Positions 1 to 7,276 of a DNA stretch of 14,940 nucleotides are shown piece after piece; positions within the stretch are counted from its first letter, which is position 1; every line of letters begins with the position of its first letter. Source of the DNA: JBIOYL01 sp044870185. GTDB lineage: Bacteria; Actinomycetota; CALGFH01. The stretch covers positions 1 to 14,940 of the forward strand of contig JBIOYL010000200.1 in NCBI GenBank assembly GCA_044870185.1. The letters are read 5' to 3'. The notes beneath the pieces are model-generated. The model was not told where the DNA came from. It saw nothing but the letters and a program-made list of their open reading frames with translations, and searched no databases. The position numbers and the translations under genes are program-made.

Positions 1-2
1 AG

Positions 3-695
3 CGGGAAGGCAAACGCTGGTACCTGATCTTGTCCTGTGATGATGTGCCCGCTGCGCCGTTGCCGCCGACGGGGGCGGTGGTTGGCCTGGACCTGGGCGT
101 GGCCTGGCTGCTGACCACCTCGGACGGCAAGCAGATCGCCAACCCGCGCTGGCTGGCCGCCTCGGCCGCCAAGCTGGCCACGGCCCAGCAGGCCCTTGCG
201 CGCAAACAACGCGAGTCCAAGCGGCGCCGCAAGGCCCGGGCGCGGGTTACGGCGATCCACGCCAAGATCGGCCGCCAGCGCCGCGACCACGCCCACAAGA
301 CCGCCCTTGGCCTGGTGCGCGCCAACGACCTGCTCGTGCACGAGGCCCTGCAGATCAAGGGGATGACCCGGTCGGCGTCCGGTACGGTCGAGGCACCGGG
401 CAGCCAGGTGGCGCAGAAGGCGGGGCTGAACCGGTCGATCCTGGATGCGGGCTGGGGGGTGTTCCTGGCGATCCTTGCCGACAAGGCTGCAAGCGCCGGT
501 CGCACGATCATCGCCGTGGACCCCCGCACCACCTCGCGGACCTGCCCGGCGTGTGGGCAGGTGGCGGCCGAGAGCCGCCGCAGCCAGGCGGAGTTTCGCT
601 GTGTGGCGTGTGGGCATGCCGCCCATGCGGATGTGAACGCGGCGGGCAACATTCTCCGGGCAGGGCTTGCCCGTCAGGCTGCTCGCGCGGCCTGA
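3..695 (+). CDS. tnpB: TnpB RNA-guided nuclease (IS605 OrfB), C-terminal part
   Basis: The reading frame is open from the window edge, so the N-terminal part is missing. The frame begins R-E-G-K-R-W-Y-L, which fits the strand just before the RuvC domain of TnpB. The RuvC-like triad is visible: Asp in GLDLGV (90-92), Glu in LLVHEALQIKG (342-344) and Asp in HADVNAAGNI (630-632). Between the last two lies a four-Cys zinc finger (CPAC, then CVAC). The Lys/Arg-rich helix between motif I and motif II is also typical. Family members are nucleases guided by an RNA made from the 3' end of the gene and the element's right end. All visible active residues are intact. A TTG at position 30 could be read as a start, but homology clearly extends upstream of it. 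Confidence 0.9.
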   Translation, partial: REGKRWYLILSCDDVPAAPLPPTGAVVGLDLGVAWLLTTSDGKQIANPRWLAASAAKLATAQQALARKQRESKRRRKARARVTAIHAKIGRQRRDHAHKTALGLVRANDLLVHEALQIKGMTRSASGTVEAPGSQVAQKAGLNRSILDAGWGVFLAILADKAASAGRTIIAVDPRTTSRTCPACGQVAAESRRSQAEFRCVACGHAAHADVNAAGNILRAGLARQAARAA

Positions 696-698
696 GAA

Positions 699-729
699 GC
701 TGTCGCCTTCAGGCGACAGAGGAGTCACC
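699..729 (+). repeat. IS right-end hairpin and probable omegaRNA 3' end
   Basis: Four bases after the tnpB stop, CTGTCGCC (700-707) and GGCGACAG (712-719) form a perfect 8-bp stem with a TTCA loop, followed by AGGAGTCAC. Subterminal hairpins of this kind are the TnpA recognition structures of IS200/IS605 ends. In TnpB systems they also form the 3' part of the guide RNA scaffold. The guide would be the bases just beyond the element end, from about 730. The hairpin is seen directly; its RNA role is inferred from the family. Confidence 0.65.
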
Positions 730-791
730 GTCGCATGTGGACAGCCGTCTGCCTGCCCGCACCGCAACCGGTAGAACCTACAGGGTCCGGA

Positions 792-810
792 CCGGCCCGG
801 GGCGGGCCGG
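792..810 (+). other. GC hairpin in the leader of the WXG gene pair
   Basis: CCGGCCC (792-798) and GGGCCGG (804-810) make a perfect 7-bp stem with a GGGGC loop. The stem ends five bases before the Shine-Dalgarno run of the next gene. A perfect 10-bp palindrome GGTCCGGACC (784-793) and a small GTAG-AAC-CTAC palindrome (771-781) lie just upstream. These could be a non-U-tract terminator after the insertion element, an operator, or a leader structure that affects translation. The sequence does not decide between them. Confidence 0.35.
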
Positions 811-828
811 GCGAGGAGGGAGGTGTCG

Positions 829-1158
829 ATGAACATCCAGGTCGTGCCCGATCGCCTGTGGGCGACGGCGCGGACGATGCAGCGCGCGTCGGTGCGCCTC
901 GGCGAGCTGCGGGGCGGGCTGGCCGTGGCGATCGCGGCGGTCGAGCCTGCGCTCGGCGGCCGGGAGGCGACCGCGGGCATGCAGGAGCTGTGGCGGCGCT
1001 GGTCGGTCGGCCTGGCCGCGCTCGCCTCGGCGAGCGCGGCGCAGGGGCAGGCCCTGGCGGATGCGGCCGGCGCCTACATCGCGGCCGACACGGCGCCGGC
1101 GGCGGCGGTGGCCGACACGGGGTCGGTGCCGGCGTCGACCACGCGAGGCCGGCGGTGA
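829..1158 (+). CDS. EspC-like / WXG100-superfamily small helical protein
   Basis: This is a 109-residue, Ala-rich, all-helical protein. Its pattern is a first helix with V-P-D-R-L-W-A-T-A-R, a turn near a Gly-Gly, then a helix with W-x(2)-W-x-V-G-L-A-A-L-A and an end A-G-A-Y-I-A-A-D. That layout fits EspC-type proteins of the WXG100 superfamily, which are exported by or associated with type VII (ESX) systems in actinobacteria. I chose ATG 829 because a strong GGAGGGAGG run (815-823) lies five bases upstream; the in-frame GTG at 823 would overlap it. The gene ends in a GTGA overlap with the next gene, so the two are translationally coupled and probably partners. A Pro/Ala/Ser/Thr-rich tail of about 25 residues follows the fold. 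No secretion apparatus gene is in the window, so export is an inference. Confidence 0.65.
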   Translation: MNIQVVPDRLWATARTMQRASVRLGELRGGLAVAIAAVEPALGGREATAGMQELWRRWSVGLAALASASAAQGQALADAAGAYIAADTAPAAAVADTGSVPASTTRGRR

Positions 1159-2297
1159 CGCGACCGGCCGGGGACCCGGGCCAGATCGCCGCCGCCGGCC
1201 ACGCGTTCGCCGCCGCCGCGGCCGCCCTGGCCGACCTGCGCGCCCTGCTGCAGGCCGCGGCCTTCGACCTGGTCACGACCGGGGTGTGGCAGGGGCCGGC
1301 CAGTACGGCGTTCACCGCCGACGTGCAGTCCCTGCTCCGCGACCTGCGCGGCGCGGCGCTCGGCCTCGAGCAGGCATCGGCCGGCCTTGCCCGGCTGGCC
1401 GGCCAGCTCGAGCAGGCGCAGGCCTTGTGGTCCGAGGCCGAGGCACTGGCCGCCGCCTACGACATTCCCTTCGGACCGGACGGGCCGGTGACGGCGCCGT
1501 CGGCGCTGCCCGACCTGCTGCACATCGCCGAGGCCGGCCGCATCGCCGAGGTCGTCGAGCAGGCCGGCGCGCTCGCCGACGAGGCGGACCGCAGCGCCGG
1601 CGCCTGCCTGCGGGCCGTGGCCGGGATGGAATCCGTGCGGGTCGGCGCTGCTGGCAGCCCGGCCGGCCCGCAGGGCGGCGACCACCTCGCCGCCGCCCTG
1701 CGGGCCGGTGGCCTTGCGCTCGACGGGGTCGACCAGGTGGGGCGGGCCACGGAGGAGACGGCCACCGCCCTGCACGGGGTCGTCACACGTAGCGCCGACC
1801 CGGCGGTGCGGGTCTGGGCGGGCCAGGCGGCAGAGGCGGTCTCCTCGGTCGGCGACGGTCGGCTGCTCCACGCCCTCAGCGCGGGCATGCCGGTGATCGG
1901 CGCGGCGCTGCGCTTCACGGCGGCCCTGGCCGAAGGTGACCGACCGGGGCGGGCGGCCGCCCGCGCGCTCGGGGCGGGCATCGGCGGGGAGCTCGGCGTC
2001 GGTGCGGGCAGCGCCGCCTGTGCGGGCGTGGCCACGGCCACCGAGGGGGTCGGCGCGGTCGCCTGCCCGCTGCTCGTCGGTGGCGGTGGGCTGGCCGGCG
2101 CCCATCTCGGCGACCGCCTGGGCGCCCGCGCCTACGACGCCCTGGCGCCGGTCCCCCGCAGGTGGTCGTTCGACCGTCTGCCACCCGACCAGCAGGAGGA
2201 GCTCGCCCGTGACGCCTACGAGCAGCGGTCCGGGGCGCGGCCCGAGCTGTTCCGGGACAACCGCGACCCCAACGAGCCCGAAGGTCATGGGCACTGA
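1155..2297 (+). CDS. WxG-containing putative type VII secretion substrate with glycine-rich hydrophobic segment
   Basis: This 380-residue protein starts at a GTG that overlaps the TGA of the upstream gene. The N-terminal helical region carries V-W-Q-G-P-A-S-T-A-F (W45-x-G47), the hairpin signature of WXG100 proteins, and a second W-x-G occurs near residue 221 (VWAGQAAEAV). Residues about 272-320 form a Gly/Ala-rich, moderately hydrophobic stretch resembling the glycine-zipper or pre-toxin segments of large ESX substrates. The C-terminus (W-S-F-D-R-L-P, then an acidic D-P-N-E-P-E-G-H-G-H end) matches no toxin domain I recognise. The same frame is open upstream to 735, but that part is antisense-like composition overlapping the EspC-like gene. 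The last 13 bases overlap the convergent fdhD. Its role is unknown; an exported effector or surface protein paired with its small partner is the best guess. Confidence 0.6.
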   Translation: MTRPAGDPGQIAAAGHAFAAAAAALADLRALLQAAAFDLVTTGVWQGPASTAFTADVQSLLRDLRGAALGLEQASAGLARLAGQLEQAQALWSEAEALAAAYDIPFGPDGPVTAPSALPDLLHIAEAGRIAEVVEQAGALADEADRSAGACLRAVAGMESVRVGAAGSPAGPQGGDHLAAALRAGGLALDGVDQVGRATEETATALHGVVTRSADPAVRVWAGQAAEAVSSVGDGRLLHALSAGMPVIGAALRFTAALAEGDRPGRAAARALGAGIGGELGVGAGSAACAGVATATEGVGAVACPLLVGGGGLAGAHLGDRLGARAYDALAPVPRRWSFDRLPPDQQEELARDAYEQRSGARPELFRDNRDPNEPEGHGH

Positions 2298-3154
2298 GCG
2301 CCCGCCCGGCCAGGCCCGGTCGGCGCTGCCGCGGCGGCGAGCCGGACCCGGTCGGGTCGGGTGTAGATGTTCATGGCGTCGCCGCGCAGGAAGCCGACCA
2401 GGGTCATGCCGAGCTCCTCGGCGAGCGAGGCGGCCAGGCTCGACGGCGCGCTCACGGCCGCCACCAGCGGCGCGCCGGCGACGGCCGCCTTCTGGGCGAC
2501 CTCGAACGAGCAGCGCCCCGACACGAACAGGATCTGCCCGGTGAGCGGGAGCCGGCCGTTCATGGCCGCCCAGCCGATCACCTTGTCCACCGCGTTGTGG
2601 CGGCCGACGTCCTCACGCACGCAGACGACGCCGCCCTCCCTGTCGCAGACGGCCGCCGCGTGCAGCCCACCGGTCTGCGCGAAGACCCGCTGGGCGTGGC
2701 GCACCCGGGCGGGGATGGCGGCCAGCGTGGCGCTCGGCACGACGAGCGGGTCGCCGGCCAGCGAGCGGCAGGCCAGGGTGACCGCGTCGATCGACGCCTT
2801 GCCGCACACGCCGCACGACGAGGAGGTGACCGCCAGCCGGTCGAGCGACGGGTCGGGTGCCGGGGTGCCTGGCCGCAGGTCGACGCTGAGCACGTTGTAC
2901 TCCTGCGTCTGCCCCTCGGGTGCGCAGTACCGGACCGCGGCGATCTGGTCGTGCCCGGCGACGAGCCGTTCGCTGATGCAATAGCCGATCGCGAGCTCCA
3001 CGTCGTTGCCCGGCGTGCGCATGGTCACGCCCACCGGCCGGCCGGCGACGCGCAACTCCAGCGGCTCCTCGGCGGCGAGCCGGTCCCGGGACCTGGTCGT
3101 CCGGTCGCCGCGCACCTTGAGGATCCGGCGTTCCGCCACGCCCCGACCCGCCAT
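2285..3154 (-). CDS. fdhD: Formate dehydrogenase accessory sulfurtransferase FdhD
   Basis: FdhD passes sulfur from a cysteine desulfurase to the molybdenum cofactor before it is inserted into formate dehydrogenase. The 289-residue protein shows the family landmarks in order: P-L-E-L-R-V near residue 31, T-P-G-N-D near 48, the cysteine motif S-S-C-G-V-C-G-K (C114, C117), Q-T-G-G-L-H-A-A near 160, R-E-D-V-G-R-H-N-A-V-D-K near 180-191, S-G-R-C-S-F-E near 212, and a C-terminal M-N-I-Y-T. I chose ATG 3154 because GGAGG lies eight bases upstream and the known family start fits; the frame is open to 3328 but that part looks non-coding. A TAGGCT at 3197-3192 is a possible -10 box. No formate dehydrogenase is in the window. 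The only other molybdenum-related gene is the broken CoxL-type pseudogene at 7981-9587. Confidence 0.95.
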   Translation of the reverse strand: MAGRGVAERRILKVRGDRTTRSRDRLAAEEPLELRVAGRPVGVTMRTPGNDVELAIGYCISERLVAGHDQIAAVRYCAPEGQTQEYNVLSVDLRPGTPAPDPSLDRLAVTSSSCGVCGKASIDAVTLACRSLAGDPLVVPSATLAAIPARVRHAQRVFAQTGGLHAAAVCDREGGVVCVREDVGRHNAVDKVIGWAAMNGRLPLTGQILFVSGRCSFEVAQKAAVAGAPLVAAVSAPSSLAASLAEELGMTLVGFLRGDAMNIYTRPDRVRLAAAAAPTGPGRAGAQCP

Positions 3155-3315
3155 CGTCGCCGCCTCCGTCCGGCTCGCCCGCCGTCGACCCAGCCTACTG
3201 CCGCGCCCGCCGGCCGCCCACCGGCCCTCAGCACACGACCGCCGTCCTGGCTGCCCCGACATCCTTCGCCAGCCAACCCACGCAAGGAGCCGTTGGCAGG
3301 CGTGTGGGCCCAGAC

Positions 3316-3335
3316 CCGCTCGGCCCACCGAGCGG
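3316..3335 (-). terminator. Candidate terminator hairpin after the ABC exporter genes
   Basis: CCGCTCGG (3316-3323) and CCGAGCGG (3328-3335) form a perfect 8-bp stem with a four-base loop, one base past the stop codon of the second exporter gene. There is no T-run, so it is not a classical intrinsic terminator, but GC hairpins without a U-tract at this position are common in actinobacteria. It separates the exporter genes from fdhD, which has its own ribosome site. Confidence 0.5.
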
Positions 3336-3336
3336 C

Positions 3337-5295
3337 TCAGGCCGCCCCGGCCAGCCAGCGGCCGTACAGCTCGGCGAAGCGGCCGCCGCCGGCCAGCAGC
3401 TCGCCGGGCGGGCCGGCCTCGACCACCCGGCCGTCCTCGATGACGGCGAGCCGGTCGGCCTCTGCGACGGTGGACAGGCGATGCGCGACGAGGACCGTTG
3501 TCCGGCCGGCCCGCAGGCGGCGGAGCGCTTCCTGGATGCGCGTCTCGGTGGCCACGTCGACGTGGCTCGTCGCCTCGTCGAGCACGAGCAGCGCCGGGTC
3601 GGCGATCCAGGCGCGGGCGAAGGCGACGAGCTGGCGCTCGCCGGCCGACAGGAGCGCGCCCCGCTCGCCGACCTGGGTGTCGTAGCCGTCGGGCAGGCGG
3701 GCGATGGCCGCGTCGGCGCCGACCGCACGGGCCGCCGCCCGGATCTCCTCCGGGGTCGCCTCGGGGCGGCCGAAGCGGATGTTGTCGGCCACCGTGCCCG
3801 AGAACAGAAAGCCCTCCTGGGGGACGAAGCCCATCGCCGCGCGCAGGTCGGCCAGCCGGATGGCGCGCACGTCCACGCCGTCCAGCATGACCCGCCCGGC
3901 CTGGGGGTCGTAGAAGCGGGCGATGAGCTTGGCCACCGTCGACTTGCCGGCGCCGGTCGGCCCGACCAGGGCGAGGGTCTCCCCGGCCGGCACCTCCAGG
4001 TCGACGCCGTGCAGCACCTCGGTATCGTCGTAGGCGAAGCGCACGCCCTCCAGGCGGACGTCGCCGCGTGGGCGGGGCAGCGGGACGGGGTCGGCCGCCT
4101 CCCGCACGCTGGGCTGCACGGCCAGGACGGCGCCCACCCGCTCGGCGCCGGCGGTCGCCGACTGGAACGTGTCGTACAGCTCGGAGAGCTGCTGGACGGG
4201 GTCGAACAGGTTGCGCAGGTACAGCAGGAAGGCGGCCAGCGTCCCGATCTCCAGGCGGCCGGCGAGGACCTGGTGGCCGCCGACGCCGAGCACGATCACG
4301 GTCGCGGCCGTGCCGAGGAACTGCACGCCGGGGAAGAAGAACGAGGCCAGCGAGATCGTGCGCCGGTGGGCGCGGCGCTCGGCGTCGTTGGCTCGGGCGA
4401 GCCGGTCGGCCGTGACCCGCTCGCGCCGGAACGACTGGATGGCGCGCACGCCGGCCAGCGCCTCCTGGAGCTGGACGGTGACCACCGTGGCCGCCTCCCG
4501 CACCTGCCGGTAGGCGGCCGACGACCAGCGGCGGAAGTAGGCGGCGGCGAGCGCGATGACCGGGACCACGACCAGCGTGGCCAGCGCGAGCTGCCAGTCG
4601 AGCAGGACCAGGATCACCACGATGCCGACCAGCGTGATGACGTTGGTGACGAGGCTGACGAGCCCGTCGGTCACCAGGTCGCTCATCGCCTCGATGTCGT
4701 TGGTCATGCGGGCGACGAGCTTGCCGGTGCGCTCGCGCTCGTAGAAGTCCAGCGACAGCGTCTGCAGGTGGCCGAAGAGCCTCGTGCGCACGGCGTACAG
4801 GACCCGCTGGCCGACCCTGGCGACGGCGAGGACCTCGCCCCGCTGGGCCAGGAACTGGATGCCGGCGAGCGCAAGGTAGGCGACGACCACGCGGTCGATC
4901 ACGCCGAGGTCACGCGCGACGACGCCCTTGTCGATGGCCACCTTGACCAGGTAGGGCATGGCGAGCCCGGCCGCCGTCTGGGCCAGCACGGCGAGCGCGC
5001 CGGCGCCGACCATCCACCGGTGCGGCCACACGAGCGGCCACAGCCAGGCGCGCGCCCTCCGGCCCGACCGGCGGTCGCCCGCCGTCTCGCCTGACCGGCG
5101 GTCGCCCGTGGGCTGGCCCGACCGGCGGGGACCGGCCGCCCGGCCCGAACGGCGGTCGCCCGTGGGCTGGCCCTGGCCCCCTGCCGCCGCGCGGGACTGG
5201 CCCTGATCCCCTGCCGCCGTGTGGGGGCGAGCCTGGTCTGCTGCCACCGTCTGGGGTCCGGTCACGAGGCCCTGGCTCACGAGGCCCTGGCTCAC
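3337..5295 (-). CDS. ABC exporter half, ATP-hydrolysing subunit of a heterodimer (TMD-NBD)
   Basis: The 652-residue protein is a fused type IV ABC exporter half: six membrane helices from about residue 86 to 370, then a nucleotide-binding domain. Walker A is GPTGAGKST (445-453), the Q-loop is F-V-P-Q-E-G, Walker B is LLVLDE with catalytic Glu574, and the switch His605 is in VAHRLSTV. The signature is L-S-A-G-E (549-553), not LSGGQ. With the partner gene this predicts one working and one degenerate ATP site, as in TM287/288 or BmrC/BmrD. The start is a GTG overlapping the partner's TGA (GTGA) and lies inside a 15-bp tandem repeat. An unusual Gly/Arg/Gln-rich extension of about 80 residues with repeated G-Q-P-T-G-D-R-R-S-G precedes the first helix. 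The frame continues openly far upstream, but that is shadow sequence. The substrate cannot be read from sequence; lipid or drug export is typical of the family. Confidence 0.93.
   Translation of the reverse strand: MSQGLVSQGLVTGPQTVAADQARPHTAAGDQGQSRAAAGGQGQPTGDRRSGRAAGPRRSGQPTGDRRSGETAGDRRSGRRARAWLWPLVWPHRWMVGAGALAVLAQTAAGLAMPYLVKVAIDKGVVARDLGVIDRVVVAYLALAGIQFLAQRGEVLAVARVGQRVLYAVRTRLFGHLQTLSLDFYERERTGKLVARMTNDIEAMSDLVTDGLVSLVTNVITLVGIVVILVLLDWQLALATLVVVPVIALAAAYFRRWSSAAYRQVREAATVVTVQLQEALAGVRAIQSFRRERVTADRLARANDAERRAHRRTISLASFFFPGVQFLGTAATVIVLGVGGHQVLAGRLEIGTLAAFLLYLRNLFDPVQQLSELYDTFQSATAGAERVGAVLAVQPSVREAADPVPLPRPRGDVRLEGVRFAYDDTEVLHGVDLEVPAGETLALVGPTGAGKSTVAKLIARFYDPQAGRVMLDGVDVRAIRLADLRAAMGFVPQEGFLFSGTVADNIRFGRPEATPEEIRAAARAVGADAAIARLPDGYDTQVGERGALLSAGERQLVAFARAWIADPALLVLDEATSHVDVATETRIQEALRRLRAGRTTVLVAHRLSTVAEADRLAVIEDGRVVEAGPPGELLAGGGRFAELYGRWLAGAA
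5063..5173. repeat. Internal GC-rich repeats coding the N-terminal extension of the exporter subunit
   Basis: A 24-bp unit beginning CGGCGGTCGCCCGTGGG occurs exactly twice, at 5096-5119 and 5150-5173. A third, shorter copy, CCGACCGGCGGTCGCCC, is at about 5064-5080. Translated, it gives the repeated peptide G-Q-P-T-G-D-R-R-S-G and relatives (D-R-R-S-G) in the cytosolic extension before the first membrane helix. The repeats look like slippage or recombination products and would be expected to vary in copy number between strains. Confidence 0.8.
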
Positions 5296-5303
5296 GAGGC
5301 CCT
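5263..5303. repeat. 15-bp tandem repeat spanning the stop/start overlap of the exporter genes
   Basis: The unit CACGAGGCCCTGGCT is repeated at 5263-5277 and 5278-5292, and the first 11 bases occur again at 5293-5303. Read on the minus strand, each unit gives GTGAGCCAGGGCCTC, so each copy supplies an in-frame GTG, and the outermost copy also carries the TGA stop of the upstream gene. The second exporter gene can therefore start at 5295, 5280 or 5265. Confidence 0.85.
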
Positions 5304-7136
5304 CCGTTCGCCCTGGCCGGCCGCCACGCGTTCGGCGGTGACCAGGTGGTCGACGCCGGCGCCGGCGTGCGTGAGCACCGCCTGGTAGCGCGGCTCGCTG
5401 ACGGCGAGCCGCTCGTGGCTGCCCGTGGCCACGACCTGGCCTCGCTCCAGCAGCACGACCGTGTCGGCCAGCCGCAGGCTGGCGCGCCGGTTGGCGACGA
5501 GCAGGACGGTGGCGCTGCCCAGCGCGCCGCCCAGGCCGGCCAGGATGCGCGCCTCGGTGGCCACGTCCACGTGGCTGAGCGCGTCGTCGAGCACGAGCAC
5601 CCGCGGCGCCATGAGCAGCGCCCTGGCCAGCGCCACCCGCTGCCGCTGGCCACCGGACAGGGTGTAGCCCTGCTCGCCGACGACGCTGTCCAGCCCCTCG
5701 GGCAGGCTGTCGACGACCTCCAGGGCGGCGGCCGCCTCCAGCGCGCCGAGCACCTCGTCGTCGTCCGCGTCCGGCCGCCCGAAGGCGACGTTCTCCCGCA
5801 GGGTCGCCGAGAACAGCACCGGCTCCTGGGGCACGACCGCCACGGCCGCGCGCAGGCAGTCCAGCCGCAGGTCGGCGATGTCGTGGCCGTCGAGCAGGAT
5901 GCGACCTTGGCTTGGGCTGTACAGGCGGGCGAGCAGGGCGACCAGCGTCGACTTGCCCGAGCCGGTGCCGCCGACCACGGCCACCCGGGTCCCGGCCGGG
6001 ATGACCAGGTCGACGTCGTCGAGGCTCGGCCGGCCGTCGTCGCCATAGCGGAAGCTGACGTGGTCGAAGCGGAGCTCGGCGCCGCGGGGCCGGTCCGGGC
6101 CGGGTGCCGGCAGGGTCGTGGCGCCCGGCCGGTCGGCGATCTCGGGGTCGCGGTCCAGTACCTCGAAGACCCGCTCGGCGCTGGCGGCCGCCCGCTGCGC
6201 GAAGCCGAACAGCATGCCGAGCGCCTGCAGCGGCCAGGCGAGCAGCAGCAGGTAGGAGTTGAAGGCGACCAGCGTGCCGAGCGAGATGTGGCCGGCCACG
6301 GCCAGCCGCCCCCCGTACCAGAGAATGGCGGCCAGGCTGAGCTGGGGCAGCGCCGACAGCAGCGGGTTGTAGAACGCGCGCAGGCGGGCGGCGCGCAGGT
6401 TCTCGGCCAGGATCGAGCGGGCCTCGCGCTCGAGCCGGGCGGCCTGCTCGGCTTCCCGCCCGAACGCCTTGACCACCCGGACGCCGGCGGCGTTCTCCTC
6501 GACCACCGTGGTGAGCTCGCCGATCTCCTGCTGGACCTGCCAGTAGACCCGGTGCAGCCGGCCGTTGTAGCGCAGCGCCCCGTACACCAGCGGCGGGCTG
6601 ACGGCCAGGGTCACCAGCGTGAGCCGGGGCGACAGCAGCCACATCTGCCCGGCGGCCAGGACGAAGGTGAGCAGGTTGAGCACGCTGAACACCAGGCCCC
6701 AGGACACGAAGTAGCGCACCGAGCGGATGTCGGAGGTGGCGCGGGCGAGCAGCTGGCCGGTCTGGATGCGGTCGTGGTAGGCGGGGTCGAGCGCGAGCAG
6801 GTGGCCGGCCAGCCGGTTGCGCAGGTCGGCCTCGACGTCGGTGCCGACCCTGCCCGACAGGTTGCGCCGCAGCCCGCCGAGCACCCAGCCGAGCACGGCG
6901 AGCAGCAGCAGCAGGCCGACCTGGCGGGGCAGGACGCCCGGCACCCGGGCGGTCAGACCCTGGTCGATGATCGTCTTCGTCACCCGGGGGACCAGGGTGG
7001 TGACGGCGATCATGCCGACCCCGAGCGCGAAGGCGACGCCGGCGCGCGCCCGGTACGGGCGCAGCAGGCCGACGACCCGGCGCAGGGTGGCCACGGCGAG
7101 GCCGTCGAGGGGTGGGGCGGTCGGCTGGTGGTGCAG
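5292..7136 (-). CDS. ABC exporter half with degenerate ATP site (TMD-NBD)
   Basis: This is the first subunit of the heterodimeric exporter. Six membrane helices are followed by a nucleotide-binding domain with Walker A GGTGSGKST, Q-loop V-P-Q-E-P, canonical signature L-S-G-G-Q-R-Q and D-loop S-H-V-D. The residue after Walker B is Asp (VLVLDDALS) where catalytic Glu is expected, and the switch position is Asn (LLVANRRAS) where His is expected. These are exactly the substitutions of non-catalytic subunits in asymmetric exporters. Choosing the start is hard. The frame is open to a GTG at 7232, but an ECF-type promoter (7199-7173) predicts a transcript starting near 7165. Downstream of that, AGGAG (7147-7143) sits six bases before CTG 7136, giving 614 residues. 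A GTG at 7094 without a ribosome site is the other option. The stop overlaps the next gene's GTG. A 30-residue tail follows the ATPase domain. Confidence 0.92.
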   Translation of the reverse strand: MHHQPTAPPLDGLAVATLRRVVGLLRPYRARAGVAFALGVGMIAVTTLVPRVTKTIIDQGLTARVPGVLPRQVGLLLLLAVLGWVLGGLRRNLSGRVGTDVEADLRNRLAGHLLALDPAYHDRIQTGQLLARATSDIRSVRYFVSWGLVFSVLNLLTFVLAAGQMWLLSPRLTLVTLAVSPPLVYGALRYNGRLHRVYWQVQQEIGELTTVVEENAAGVRVVKAFGREAEQAARLEREARSILAENLRAARLRAFYNPLLSALPQLSLAAILWYGGRLAVAGHISLGTLVAFNSYLLLLAWPLQALGMLFGFAQRAAASAERVFEVLDRDPEIADRPGATTLPAPGPDRPRGAELRFDHVSFRYGDDGRPSLDDVDLVIPAGTRVAVVGGTGSGKSTLVALLARLYSPSQGRILLDGHDIADLRLDCLRAAVAVVPQEPVLFSATLRENVAFGRPDADDDEVLGALEAAAALEVVDSLPEGLDSVVGEQGYTLSGGQRQRVALARALLMAPRVLVLDDALSHVDVATEARILAGLGGALGSATVLLVANRRASLRLADTVVLLERGQVVATGSHERLAVSEPRYQAVLTHAGAGVDHLVTAERVAAGQGERRAS

Positions 7137-7172
7137 GGTTCGCTCCTGGCTTGGCTGGTGGGTCGTCGTTCC

Positions 7173-7199
7173 AACGTACGCGAGGCCCGCGACGTTCCC
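7173..7199 (-). promoter_or_regulatory. ECF sigma factor (SigR/SigH-type) promoter before the ABC exporter
   Basis: On the minus strand GGGAAC (7199-7194) is followed by exactly 18 bases and GTT (7175-7173). This matches the GGGAAY-N18-GTT promoters read by thiol-oxidative-stress ECF sigma factors such as Streptomyces SigR and mycobacterial SigH. Transcription would start near 7165, followed by a leader of about 28 bases with an AGGAG ribosome site. The motif is seen directly; which sigma factor uses it is inference, and no sigma or anti-sigma gene is in the window. Confidence 0.5.
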
Positions 7200-7276
7200 A
7201 CGTCGCCGCCCGGTCACCGGGCCGGGCGGCACGGCTGGCCGGAGCTGCCGGCCGCCTGCTGGCGGCAGCCCAACCT

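Larger units (their letters stand above)
1..729 (+). mobile_element. Partial IS200/IS605-type element, right part
   Basis: The window opens inside a tnpB gene of the IS200/IS605 superfamily. The gene is followed by a compact hairpin (700-719) and a short AGGAGTCAC tail, which is the usual arrangement of a right end. The left end, and any tnpA, lie outside the window. The exact right boundary is not visible without an empty-site comparison; I place it after GTCAC at about 729. This TnpB differs clearly from the one at 13061-14173, so the two elements belong to different subgroups. Confidence 0.7.

Noticed and set aside
735..1154. Upstream extension of the WxG protein frame
   Set aside because: It overlaps the EspC-like gene in another frame, is Arg/Gly-rich and has no helical heptad pattern; the GTGA overlap at 1155 is a better start.
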